Source: Tolypothrix sp. PCC 7910
GTDB lineage: Bacteria > Cyanobacteriota > Cyanobacteriia > Cyanobacteriales > Nostocaceae
Reading direction: 5' to 3'
Assembly (NCBI RefSeq): GCF_011769525.1
Contig: NZ_CP050440.1
Coordinates: 4,899,501 to 4,963,500, forward strand
DNA length: 64,000 nt
The translations under genes were made by a program, and so were the position numbers. The notes beneath the pieces are model-generated. The model saw only the letters and a program-made list of their open reading frames with translations, ran no database searches and was not told the DNA's origin. Below, piece after piece: positions 18,586-26,800 of this stretch. Position 1 is the stretch's first letter. Every line of letters begins with the position of its first letter.

Positions 18586-18616
18586 TTCGTAATTAAACCT
18601 GTTATTAAGAATTTGC

Positions 18617-18662
18617 TGTGTGGAGAAGGATAAATTGTATGCTATTCCTTTACCATCACACA
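18617..18662. terminator. Hairpin between convergent signalling genes
   Basis: An imperfect inverted repeat: TGTGTGG and AAGGATA on one side, TATTCCTT and CCATCACACA on the other. It lies between two convergent stop codons. There is no strong T run, so a terminator role is only likely. Confidence 0.4.
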
Positions 18663-18719
18663 AATCCAAAAGCTGTACTTTATATAAGCTACATTTATAA
18701 ATTTTGAATTTTGAATTGC

Positions 18720-19856
18720 TTATTCCTCGGTATTCTTGGGTAAGCGTACTGTAAATTTGCTTCCTTGACCTAGAACAGAATTAACCTCAATTTTACCGCT
18801 GTGTGCTTCTACAATTCGGTTTGATAAGTGCAAACCTAAACCGCTTCCGGAGCGTTTATTTCTACCTTGACGAAAGCGCTCAAAAATTGTTGCTTGGTCT
18901 TCAGGTGCAATTCCATAGCCTGTATCTTCAACTTCAATTGTGAGATAAGTTTGCTTTTGCGGCCCATAAGGTTCTTCAGAAAAGCGAATTTCTACGCCGC
19001 CTGTATCTGTAAACTTAATGGCGTTTCCTACTAAATTGCTTAAAACTCTTCTCAGTTCTAAACTGTCACCCATAACTACACCAGCTTTGTCTCCAAGCGA
19101 GTCTAATTGATGAGTGTCTACTTTTAGAGTTAACTGTTTCTCCATTGCTAAAGGACTCAGTTCGCTGACTACTTCTTGTGCTGTTTCTTTGAGGTCGCAA
19201 TTCTCCCAGTTCAAGGTTTTTTTTCCAGCCTCGAAGCGAGAAACTTCTAGGAGGGTATTTACCATTTGCATCAAATTTTGGTTACTGCGAATCATGACGC
19301 TGATCGCCTGTTTCATCTCAGGAGAGATTTTACAGAAAGCTTCTTCCTGAAATAAATACAGCATCCGATCGGCGGCTACTAAGGGTGTTCGCAAATCATG
19401 GGTGAGGCGGGAAACAAAGTCTTCTCGCTGACGAGCCATTTTTCTTTGTTCGTCAAGACTCTCTTTGAGGCGTAAGAGCGATCGCACTCTGGCTAAAAGT
19501 TCATCTGTATCAAATGGTTTGCGAATAAAGTCGTCAGCACCAGCGTCTAATCCTTCGACTACGCTGGATTCATGAAAAGCAGTAATCAACAAAATTGGGA
19601 TATATATTTTCTTAAGTTCTGGATTTCTACGAATGCGGCGTGTAACTTCATAGCCATCCATACCTGGCATCATCACATCTAACAAAATCAAATCGAATGA
19701 TGATTGTTCAACTTTTTCTAAAGCTGTTATCCCATCAGATACTATTTCAATCTCATAGCCTTCACTCTCTAAAATTGTTTGCACCAATATGAGATTGTCT
19801 CTAGTATCATCAACAGCCAGAATCCGAAAAACTCGAGAATTTTCTGCAACAGACAT
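18720..19856 (-). CDS. Response regulator-histidine kinase hybrid (REC-HisKA-HATPase)
   Basis: A 378-residue soluble protein: an N-terminal receiver (acidic pocket VDDTRD, Asp60 in LILLDVMMPGMDG, Lys in FIRKPF), then a HisKA helix with His153 in SRLTHDLRTPL, then an ATPase domain with N box LVGNAIKFTD, G1 DTGYGIAPED and G2 RSGSGLGLHLSN. Receiver-first kinases of this kind are common in cyanobacteria and act as intermediate steps in phosphorelays. There is no transmembrane helix. It lies 32 bases downstream of the next hybrid kinase on the same strand, so the two are probably co-transcribed. Confidence 0.92.
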   Translation of the reverse strand: MSVAENSRVFRILAVDDTRDNLILVQTILESEGYEIEIVSDGITALEKVEQSSFDLILLDVMMPGMDGYEVTRRIRRNPELKKIYIPILLITAFHESSVVEGLDAGADDFIRKPFDTDELLARVRSLLRLKESLDEQRKMARQREDFVSRLTHDLRTPLVAADRMLYLFQEEAFCKISPEMKQAISVMIRSNQNLMQMVNTLLEVSRFEAGKKTLNWENCDLKETAQEVVSELSPLAMEKQLTLKVDTHQLDSLGDKAGVVMGDSLELRRVLSNLVGNAIKFTDTGGVEIRFSEEPYGPQKQTYLTIEVEDTGYGIAPEDQATIFERFRQGRNKRSGSGLGLHLSNRIVEAHSGKIEVNSVLGQGSKFTVRLPKNTEE

Positions 19857-19888
19857 GATCTATCAATTTAGCTTTTTTAGGATTAATT

Positions 19889-21256
19889 TTAGAATCTTAC
19901 GTTAGGAGAACCCATCGATACTCTGTTGGATTCTGAATGATATTTATGAAGATTCTGGCTCGATTCCGTATGAGATTGATGCGGATTCTGAGCAGAACAA
20001 ATAATATAATCATTATCATATTTTAACGCATTATCATCAAGTTTTGTTGTTGATAATGTAATTTGACGCGGCAATTCAATCCTAAACATAGAGCCAACAC
20101 CCAATTGGCTCTTCAGAATGATTTTGCCATCCATCATTTTGACTAAAGAATCGACAATTGCCAAACCCAAACCTGTACCAGGGTATTTGCGAGTAATACT
20201 TTGATCGACTTGGCGAAAGGCTTCAAAAATTAATTTGAAGTCTCGAGATGCAATGCCAATTCCTGTGTCGCGCACAGTAATTGCAATATCGTTAGTAGGT
20301 AGCTCACTTACCTCAACCCAAACACTACCAGACTCAGTAAATTTAATAGCGTTAGAAAGTAAATTAACTAATATTTGTTGGATACGACTAGAGTCATTAA
20401 ATACTAAAGAATTTTCTAACTCTGTTTGCACAAATAAAGACAGATTCTTTACTTCTGCTAAAGAACTGACTTCGGCAACTGTGGCATCAATTATTTTTGT
20501 TAAATCAAATAATTCTGGCTTTAGCTCTAACCTACCAGCTTCTAATTTGGAAAAATCGAGAACTTCGTTTAATAACATCAGCAAATGTTTACCATTATTC
20601 AGGATACGTTCTACCATATCCTTTTGCTGATTAGTTAATTGTCCAAATTTGGGGCGTAGTAATATTTGTGAAAAGCCAATAATGGCATTCATGGGAGTTC
20701 GCAATTCATGGGAAATGGTTGCCAAAAACTGCGATTTTAAGCGTGATGCCTCTAATAATCTTAAATTTTGTAGATGAATTTGTTGCCGTTGTCTTTCTAG
20801 TTCTTGATTTTTTCTTAACAGTTGCTCGTTACTTTCTTTAAGTTGTTGATGAGCCAAAGCAGCTTGCATTTCTGCTCGATGAACGCGAATTGCATTTCGC
20901 AAAACTTGCGCCAAAATCTCTGATGAAACTTTAGCTTTAGATAAATAATCTGTAGCACCGGCTTTCATCAACTCAACAGCAATTTGGTCATCACCTTGAC
21001 CTGTAAGCACTACTATGGGTACTTTAATTTCTAGAGCGCGTAATTTTTGAATCAGGGTCAAACCATCAGCATCTGGTAAGCGATAGTCAAGAAAAACGCA
21101 GTCGTAAGTAGTAGTTTTGAGGGTAGAGATCGCATCATTGCAAACACCTACTTCTGACAGTTCCATTGACACACCTGCTTGTTTCAGGGCACGTCGAACT
21201 GCCATTCGGTCTACTTCATCGTCATCTACAACCAAAATTTTCAGCGTCTCTTCCAT
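19889..21256 (-). CDS. Response regulator-histidine kinase hybrid with coiled coil
   Basis: A 455-residue soluble protein: an N-terminal receiver (VVDDDEVDR, Asp57 in CVFLDYRLPDADG, Lys in YLSKAK), a Gln/Glu-rich coiled-coil linker (about 125-168), HisKA with His183 in ATISHELRTPMNAI, and an ATPase domain (LLSNAIKFTE, DTGIGIAS, GTGLGLAI). The last 60 residues are Ser/His/Asn-rich and non-conserved-looking. It is the upstream member of a two-gene unit with the kinase at 18720, and behind a response regulator at 21442 on the same strand. Confidence 0.92.
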   Translation of the reverse strand: MEETLKILVVDDDEVDRMAVRRALKQAGVSMELSEVGVCNDAISTLKTTTYDCVFLDYRLPDADGLTLIQKLRALEIKVPIVVLTGQGDDQIAVELMKAGATDYLSKAKVSSEILAQVLRNAIRVHRAEMQAALAHQQLKESNEQLLRKNQELERQRQQIHLQNLRLLEASRLKSQFLATISHELRTPMNAIIGFSQILLRPKFGQLTNQQKDMVERILNNGKHLLMLLNEVLDFSKLEAGRLELKPELFDLTKIIDATVAEVSSLAEVKNLSLFVQTELENSLVFNDSSRIQQILVNLLSNAIKFTESGSVWVEVSELPTNDIAITVRDTGIGIASRDFKLIFEAFRQVDQSITRKYPGTGLGLAIVDSLVKMMDGKIILKSQLGVGSMFRIELPRQITLSTTKLDDNALKYDNDYIICSAQNPHQSHTESSQNLHKYHSESNRVSMGSPNVRF

Positions 21257-21441
21257 CGGCTTTTATTTTCGCTGTCAAATACAGGTTGGTCTATAGCATT
21301 ACCATTTTCAAGCTATTAAACTAATAATATTAGATTTTAGATTGGGTAATACTTACTTACTTTCTATGCTTCATCTTTATAGCTCTTGATTCCCAACGTG
21401 CAATCAAAAATCCGGTATTTTACTCCCTAGGTATGAGCTGA

Positions 21442-21873
21442 TTAAGGCATTTCGCACAATATCCAATACCTGTTAAGAGTTGCCATCATCTCGACAAAAT
21501 TGGAGAATGTGACAGGCTTTAAGATATAGCCAGCAACATTTAAGTTATAGGCTTCTACTCGGTCTTGATCCTGGTTTGAGGTTGTCATTACAACCACAGG
21601 AGTTGTTTTTAATCTTGGGTCAGAACGTAATTCTTGCAGAAATTCAATTCCGCCCATTTTCGGCATATTTAAATCTAGTAAAATCAAGCGGCGTTCTGTA
21701 GGAATTGCAGGTGGTTGCTCACCATGACCGCGAAGCATATTTAACGCTTCTAGCCCATTATTCGCTAAATAAATTGGGTTAGTAATATTAACTTTCTTGA
21801 ATGCCCGCTTGACATTCATGATATCAACTTCATCGTCCTCCACTAATAGAATGTTAATTACTCTTTCTGTCAT
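21442..21873 (-). CDS. Rcp1-like single-domain response regulator
   Basis: A 143-residue receiver (LLVEDDEVD, Asp67 in LILLDLNMPKMGG, MTTSNQDQDR, YILKPV). The extended loop and the segment ERRLILLDLNMPKMGGIEFL are typical of Rcp-type regulators that pair with bacteriophytochrome-like kinases. The kinase just upstream at 22210 has the phytochrome-type His-kinase core, so the two are a plausible cognate pair. Partner assignment is inference. Confidence 0.9.
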   Translation of the reverse strand: MTERVINILLVEDDEVDIMNVKRAFKKVNITNPIYLANNGLEALNMLRGHGEQPPAIPTERRLILLDLNMPKMGGIEFLQELRSDPRLKTTPVVVMTTSNQDQDRVEAYNLNVAGYILKPVTFSNFVEMMATLNRYWILCEMP

Positions 21874-22209
21874 CTTCTGCTTTTATATATTCTTTTTTTC
21901 AGCGATCTGGTTAATCTCTAATGTATGAGCTTAAAATAGCTATTACAGCAGAGCTAATATATTCCGAAATGGAGAACATAAAAAAATTTCTCCTGCCAAA
22001 TCAATTCACTTCAGTGTGGTGATCATTAGCAAGCTATTAATTAATAAACAGGTGGTTATTAGCCCCTGAAAGCAGACGTAGCTGATAAATAGTAAAATAA
22101 ATTACTTTATCACGCTCAACCCAATTGTAAATGAGCAGGTGCAAGCCCGTCCTCAGTCATTGGTCTGAGTTGCCTACTAATAGATTATGTACCATAAGCT
22201 TGAGCATTT
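21874..22209. other. Intergenic region within the signalling cluster
   Basis: About 335 bases between two same-strand signalling genes. It contains a short hairpin CTCAG/CTGAG near 22153-22170. The gap is large enough for a separate promoter for the regulator at 21442, so the kinase and regulator may not share one transcript. I see no gene. Confidence 0.35.
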
Positions 22210-24168
22210 TTACTCATCAGGTTGCTTGGGCCAGGTAAAACGAAAACTGCTCCCTTGATTGACTGCGGATTCTAAGCTAATCGTACCTCCTTCTGTTTCC
22301 ACAATTTTTTTGACGATCGCCAAACCAATGCCAGTATTTTCTTTGCGATCGCGCGATTCTAAAGTTTGGAAGATCGTAAATATTTTATCGTGATACTCAG
22401 AGGGGATGCCTGGCCCATCATCAGCAATGGTAAATTCATAGTATTTTCCTCTGTCTTCAACTGATATGTTGACCATACCATCTATTCGGGAGTGATGCTG
22501 AATGGCATTGCTAATTAAATTTGCAAATACTTGTTGCAGAGGTAGGCGTTTAGCAATCAAAGTAGGCATTTTACTGGCAATTTCAATTTGAAAAGTTGCT
22601 GGTGGTTGTAAAGAGTCAATGACTTCTTTGAGCAATACACCCACGTTTACCTGAGAAGATGGTGTTTGAATGCGTCCAATGCGGGAATATTCCAGCAAGG
22701 CGTTAATTAGTGATTCCATGCGTCGCACTCTCCCACGTAGCAAACGCAACTGCTGCTGATTTTCTGGGGGTAGTTGTCCCTTGAGGTCTTCTTCTAACCA
22801 TTCCGAAAGACTAGCGATCGCCCTTAAAGGTGCTTTTAAATCATGGGAAGCAACGTAAGCAAATTGGTCGAGTTCTTGATTGCGCTTTTGCAAAATTGTG
22901 GTGGTTTGCGCCAGAATTTGGTTAGAGCGTGAAAGTTCCTCAGCTCGTTGTTGTAAAGTCTGTTCAATTTGTTTGTGATGGGTAATATCAATACATGAAC
23001 CGATAAAGCCAGCAAAAGTACCATCTGTTGTAAATCTGGGAGTACCGTTATCTAATATCCAGCGATATTCACCATCAAACCGTCGCAGGCGATACTCCAT
23101 ACTAAATGTTTGGCGATTGTCAAAGGCTGTTATATAAGTTGCTAAACAATATTGCAAATCCTCGGGATGTACTCCCTGCGACCAGCCATTACCTAATTCT
23201 TGCTCCATTGTCCGACCAGTAAATTCCAGCCAGTTTTGATTAAAGAAATTGCACAGTTTATCTAATCCCGACATCCAAATCATCATCGGTGCATTATTAG
23301 CCATGATTTGAAATCTTTGCTCACTTTCTTGTAATGCTTGTTCTGTTAACTGACAATGAGCAATATGATCGTAGGCGACACCTACGCAACGATTTGATAA
23401 GGGAAATACTCTGACATTGAAAAAACTATAGGGAGTATTTTGATTGCAGTAATCAATTTGTTTAACTTCGCCTTTACCAGAAAGGGCTACTTTGGCATAA
23501 AGTTCGATATTTGCCTGATTTAATATCAACTGGTCAGGAGAAAATTCTGTAATTGATTTCCCAATATAATCTGATAAATTTATGCCCATCAACTTACTAG
23601 CAACCGGATTAGCTGCTAATAATTGTAAGGAGTTAATATTATTGGTTTTTGCTAAATGCCAAATCTGTAAACCGAAGGGAATATTGTGAAATATATCGGC
23701 ATCAAATGGCAATTGAGTGTTAGCATTTTCTATCTTTGCGGTAACGCTGTGTTCGCTATTTAATGATTTGCGATCGCCTAAATCTCGACCTTTGAAAATT
23801 AACAAAATAATTCGCCCACTTTGATTTTTAATCGGGCGAATCGTAAAATCTAGAGTAGCGACTGTATTACCACATCCCAAAATCTCTACTCGATTTTGCA
23901 CAAATTCACCACTAGCCGCAATGGCGATCGCTTCCCGGATTTTTACCTGAGTTGCTTTATTTATCTGCCACCAACTAGCTTCCCATAAAGGCAAACCGAC
24001 CACATCATTACTACTCAGTCCGCCAAAATCTAAAGCTGTCTGATTAATATCAATCAGAATGCCATCCGGCTCTAAGAGAGCAATAAATTCAAAACTTTGG
24101 TTAAATATTGCCCTCATTGGTCGCTCAATTTCTTTTATGCCAGCTTTAGTTTGTTGATATCTTTCCAT
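22210..24168 (-). CDS. Multi-PAS sensor histidine kinase
   Basis: A 652-residue soluble kinase. PAS-like domains occupy about residues 17-130 (FEFIALLEPDGILIDIN), 150-270 and 280-405 (a PAS_3 type, FFNQNWLEFTGR... with GFIGSCIDIT). A short coiled coil leads to the phytochrome-type phosphoacceptor YVASHDLKAPLRAI (His near 445) and an ATPase domain (FANLISNAIQHHS, DDGPGIPSEY, TGIGLAIVKK). No chromophore-binding GAF domain or transmembrane segment is visible, so the stimulus is intracellular and unknown. It diverges from the NarL-type regulator gene at 24456. Confidence 0.9.
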   Translation of the reverse strand: MERYQQTKAGIKEIERPMRAIFNQSFEFIALLEPDGILIDINQTALDFGGLSSNDVVGLPLWEASWWQINKATQVKIREAIAIAASGEFVQNRVEILGCGNTVATLDFTIRPIKNQSGRIILLIFKGRDLGDRKSLNSEHSVTAKIENANTQLPFDADIFHNIPFGLQIWHLAKTNNINSLQLLAANPVASKLMGINLSDYIGKSITEFSPDQLILNQANIELYAKVALSGKGEVKQIDYCNQNTPYSFFNVRVFPLSNRCVGVAYDHIAHCQLTEQALQESEQRFQIMANNAPMMIWMSGLDKLCNFFNQNWLEFTGRTMEQELGNGWSQGVHPEDLQYCLATYITAFDNRQTFSMEYRLRRFDGEYRWILDNGTPRFTTDGTFAGFIGSCIDITHHKQIEQTLQQRAEELSRSNQILAQTTTILQKRNQELDQFAYVASHDLKAPLRAIASLSEWLEEDLKGQLPPENQQQLRLLRGRVRRMESLINALLEYSRIGRIQTPSSQVNVGVLLKEVIDSLQPPATFQIEIASKMPTLIAKRLPLQQVFANLISNAIQHHSRIDGMVNISVEDRGKYYEFTIADDGPGIPSEYHDKIFTIFQTLESRDRKENTGIGLAIVKKIVETEGGTISLESAVNQGSSFRFTWPKQPDE

Positions 24169-24455
24169 TTTTGTTAGCTTATTTTAAGCTTTTTATCTCA
24201 CAACTATAGTCTGAAGTTTCATGAGCGATCGCTCTCTAGCTAAAAATGAAAGAATAGTGCAAGCGGCAGTTTATCTAAATATTTCATTTTTTCTTGTAAA
24301 ATATCTATACATCTGCGGTCAGATATTTACATCTATCTAATCCAAAAAACGTAAATTTCTTATTTCTATCGGTGGATGCACGCAAGTGGAATTATCATCT
24401 ATCTTTGGTTTGGTAAAAGTAGATAAATACCTTACAAATCTTAGTATTTAAGCAG

Positions 24456-25202
24456 ATGGAGTCACAGAACGTGAGTGTCGCAATGAGTGAAATTAGCATT
24501 ATTTTAATTGAGGATCACGATTTAACTCGGATGGGGCTAAAGGCTGCATTACAGTCCCAAAGTGGATTGAAAGTAATTGGTGAAGCAGCCAATGCCACTC
24601 AAGGATTAAAACTTTTAGAAACAGCTAAGCCAGATGTAGCGGTGGTAGATATTGGCTTACCTGACATGGATGGCATTGAACTTACCCGCAAATTTAAGCG
24701 CCAGCAAGCAGAAACCGGACAAGCCACAAAAATCCTCATCCTGACAATGGATCATACAGAGGATGCCGTACTAGCTGCATTTGCCGCTGGTGCAGACTCC
24801 TATTACATGAAAGAAACTAGTATTAGTAGATTAACCGAAGCCATTCAAGCAACATTTACAGGCAACTCTTGGATTGACCCTGCGATCGCCAACGTAGTAT
24901 TACGGAAAATGCGGCAAGGTTTACCCACAGACACCCAAGCCAGCGATAAGCCGAAGACAGTGAAAATTGAGGCTTTAGCATCAGAATATGAACAAGTTTT
25001 AGAAACCTACCCCCTGACACAACGGGAATTAGAAATTTTGGAATTAATTGTTGCAGGTTGTAGCAACGGTCAAATTGCCGAAAAACTCTACATCACAGTT
25101 GGTACCGTCAAAACCCACGTTCGCAACATCCTGAATAAACTCTGCGCTGATGACCGGACACAAGCTGCTGTTCGCGCCTTGCGTTCGGGGTTAGTGGGGT
25201 GA
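24456..25202 (+). CDS. NarL/LuxR-type response regulator
   Basis: A 248-residue DNA-binding regulator: a receiver (LIEDHDLTR, Asp65 in VAVVDIGLPDMDG, conserved Thr in LILTMDH, Lys in YYMKET), a linker, and a C-terminal LuxR helix-turn-helix (LTQRELEILELIVAGCSNGQ, then LYITVGTVKTHVRNILNKL). A second ATG nine codons in (MSEISII) is an alternative start. It lies divergently next to the multi-PAS kinase, which makes that kinase a candidate partner. It is the only output-bearing regulator in this cluster; its targets are unknown. Confidence 0.93.
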   Translation: MESQNVSVAMSEISIILIEDHDLTRMGLKAALQSQSGLKVIGEAANATQGLKLLETAKPDVAVVDIGLPDMDGIELTRKFKRQQAETGQATKILILTMDHTEDAVLAAFAAGADSYYMKETSISRLTEAIQATFTGNSWIDPAIANVVLRKMRQGLPTDTQASDKPKTVKIEALASEYEQVLETYPLTQRELEILELIVAGCSNGQIAEKLYITVGTVKTHVRNILNKLCADDRTQAAVRALRSGLVG

Positions 25203-25245
25203 GGGATTGGGGACTGGGGATTGGGGATTGGGAAAGAGTAACTCT
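25203..25245. repeat. STRR repeats between convergent genes
   Basis: GGGGATTGGGGACTGGGGATT-type heptamers between the NarL-type regulator and the LpxB-related gene. Confidence 0.65.
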
Positions 25246-25263
25246 TGACTCAGAACTCAGCAA

Positions 25264-26625
25264 TTACAATCGTGCTTGCAAACATTCAGCAATGCGTTGT
25301 GCTGCGCCTGGTTGACCCATCCGCAGTAAGCCGTTGTCGGCAATTATTTGCAACCTGTCGGGATTCTGGAATAAAGACTGCACTTCTTTGGCAACTTTGC
25401 TGGGTTGATCTACTAAAATCAAAGATGGCCCCAGAAGGCGACTTTGCGCTTCGGCAAAGCCAGGATTATATTGTGGCCCTTGACCGGGAATCGCGATCGC
25501 AGGTTTTCCTAAACCTACGAATTGTTCTGTGGCTGTACCTGCCATTGCGATCGCAAAATCTCCTAAATGCAAGCAATCGTTATAAGCTTGTTGCGTCAAG
25601 ACAAAGTACGCATTTTTTTGCTTAAATGTCAATAAATTAGGGTCGTTCAGCTGGATCGGTGACTCTGGATGAGAACGCCAGCCTTGGATGGTGAGAGTTT
25701 TGATTAAAGCGTTACAGTCTAAACTAGGTGCGATCGCTCCTAAAAATATTACTGTGCCAGAAGTATAAAAAACCGAATCTCGCTCCCGGAAACTAGAAAG
25801 TAATGCAGACACCGCAACCGTAATACTTTCCCAATTACTATAGGCCTCTGGCGCACGAGAACCAGGTAGCAGAGTTACAACCAGAGGACGGGTGATTTCT
25901 TGCTGTTGCATATCCCCACTATAAAATCGTTGTGTGGGAAAAGAAGGTGCCAATCCATCCATCATGGGATTACCCAAATCAAAGGCGGGAATCGGCCATT
26001 TTTGCAAAATTTCTGTGGTTAGGGAATCTCTAGGGAACACCGCCCGACAACGGCGACGACTCATCAACCACCGTTCCCAGGGATGATAAATCGAACCAGA
26101 AAAATTTTCCCATTTTGCGCCTTTATTTTTACGTGGTAATAAACCAGATTCATCGCGCACATAATATTCTGATTTTGCAGTGCCTACAAAAGCATAGTTA
26201 GCACCGCTAAATGTGGCAAATAAAAGTGGGACTATATCGCCTACAGCTAAAATCGCCTGATTGTTACCTAATTTTTTTTGCGATTTCACCCAACGACGGA
26301 CAGCTTTAATTTGACTGAGAGTTAATTGCACTAAACCACCACGGACATCTTTGGCTAGTTGTCGTCCATCCATATAGATAAAACCGCCAGAAGGCAAAGT
26401 CCGCACTGAACCAATCACAGGGATATCTAACTGTTGATAAGCGCGTCCTTCACCCACCAGAGGTAAAGCAAAAATATCTGGTGGGTTTGATTGTTGTTGG
26501 AGTGCTTGCAAAATCCGTACAGCAATTACATCTTCACCATGTCCATTACTTAATACAAGTAGCTGCAAACGAGAACTGGGAGATGGCGCTGGGGAAGCTA
26601 CAGATAAGGGCGATACATCATTCAT
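25264..26625 (-). CDS. Lipid-A-disaccharide synthase-related glycosyltransferase-like protein
   Basis: I choose the ATG at 26625 (MNDVSPLSV, 453 residues); the longer reading would cross STRR repeats and overlap the divergent omp85 start. The protein matches the cyanobacterial family related to LpxB: LLVLSNGHGEDVIAVRIL at the N-terminus, FALPLVGEGRAYQ, VVTLLPGSRAPEAYSNW, and the acceptor-side motif MAGTATEQFVGLGKPAIAIPG. It probably transfers a sugar from a nucleotide or acts in envelope lipid metabolism, but the true LpxB of the organism is usually a separate gene. Position next to an outer-membrane assembly gene fits an envelope role. Confidence 0.85.
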   Translation of the reverse strand: MNDVSPLSVASPAPSPSSRLQLLVLSNGHGEDVIAVRILQALQQQSNPPDIFALPLVGEGRAYQQLDIPVIGSVRTLPSGGFIYMDGRQLAKDVRGGLVQLTLSQIKAVRRWVKSQKKLGNNQAILAVGDIVPLLFATFSGANYAFVGTAKSEYYVRDESGLLPRKNKGAKWENFSGSIYHPWERWLMSRRRCRAVFPRDSLTTEILQKWPIPAFDLGNPMMDGLAPSFPTQRFYSGDMQQQEITRPLVVTLLPGSRAPEAYSNWESITVAVSALLSSFRERDSVFYTSGTVIFLGAIAPSLDCNALIKTLTIQGWRSHPESPIQLNDPNLLTFKQKNAYFVLTQQAYNDCLHLGDFAIAMAGTATEQFVGLGKPAIAIPGQGPQYNPGFAEAQSRLLGPSLILVDQPSKVAKEVQSLFQNPDRLQIIADNGLLRMGQPGAAQRIAECLQARL

Positions 26626-26667
26626 ATGAAACAAAAATTCACTATTAAATGTCTTGTTTAGCAATAG

Positions 26668-26790
26668 GGCATGGGGCATGGGGCATTGGGCATTGCTGAT
26701 GTCCTCTGATTGTTGTTGTCTCCCTTCCCTTGTTTGCCTCCTTTTTCCTCCTTGTACCCCCAACACCAAACCCCTAATCCCCAATACCAA
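26668..26790. repeat. STRR-type repeats upstream of omp85
   Basis: Heptamer-like units (GGGGCATGGGGCATTGGGCATT, then pyrimidine-rich CCCCTAATCCCCAATACC) fill the divergent interval. They are open in the omp85 frame by chance and should not be translated. Confidence 0.6.
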
Positions 26791-26800
26791 GCTAATTATT

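Noticed and set aside
25245-25625. 126-residue plus-strand frame within the LpxB-related gene
   Set aside because: It is antisense to a well-supported gene and has no recognisable domain.
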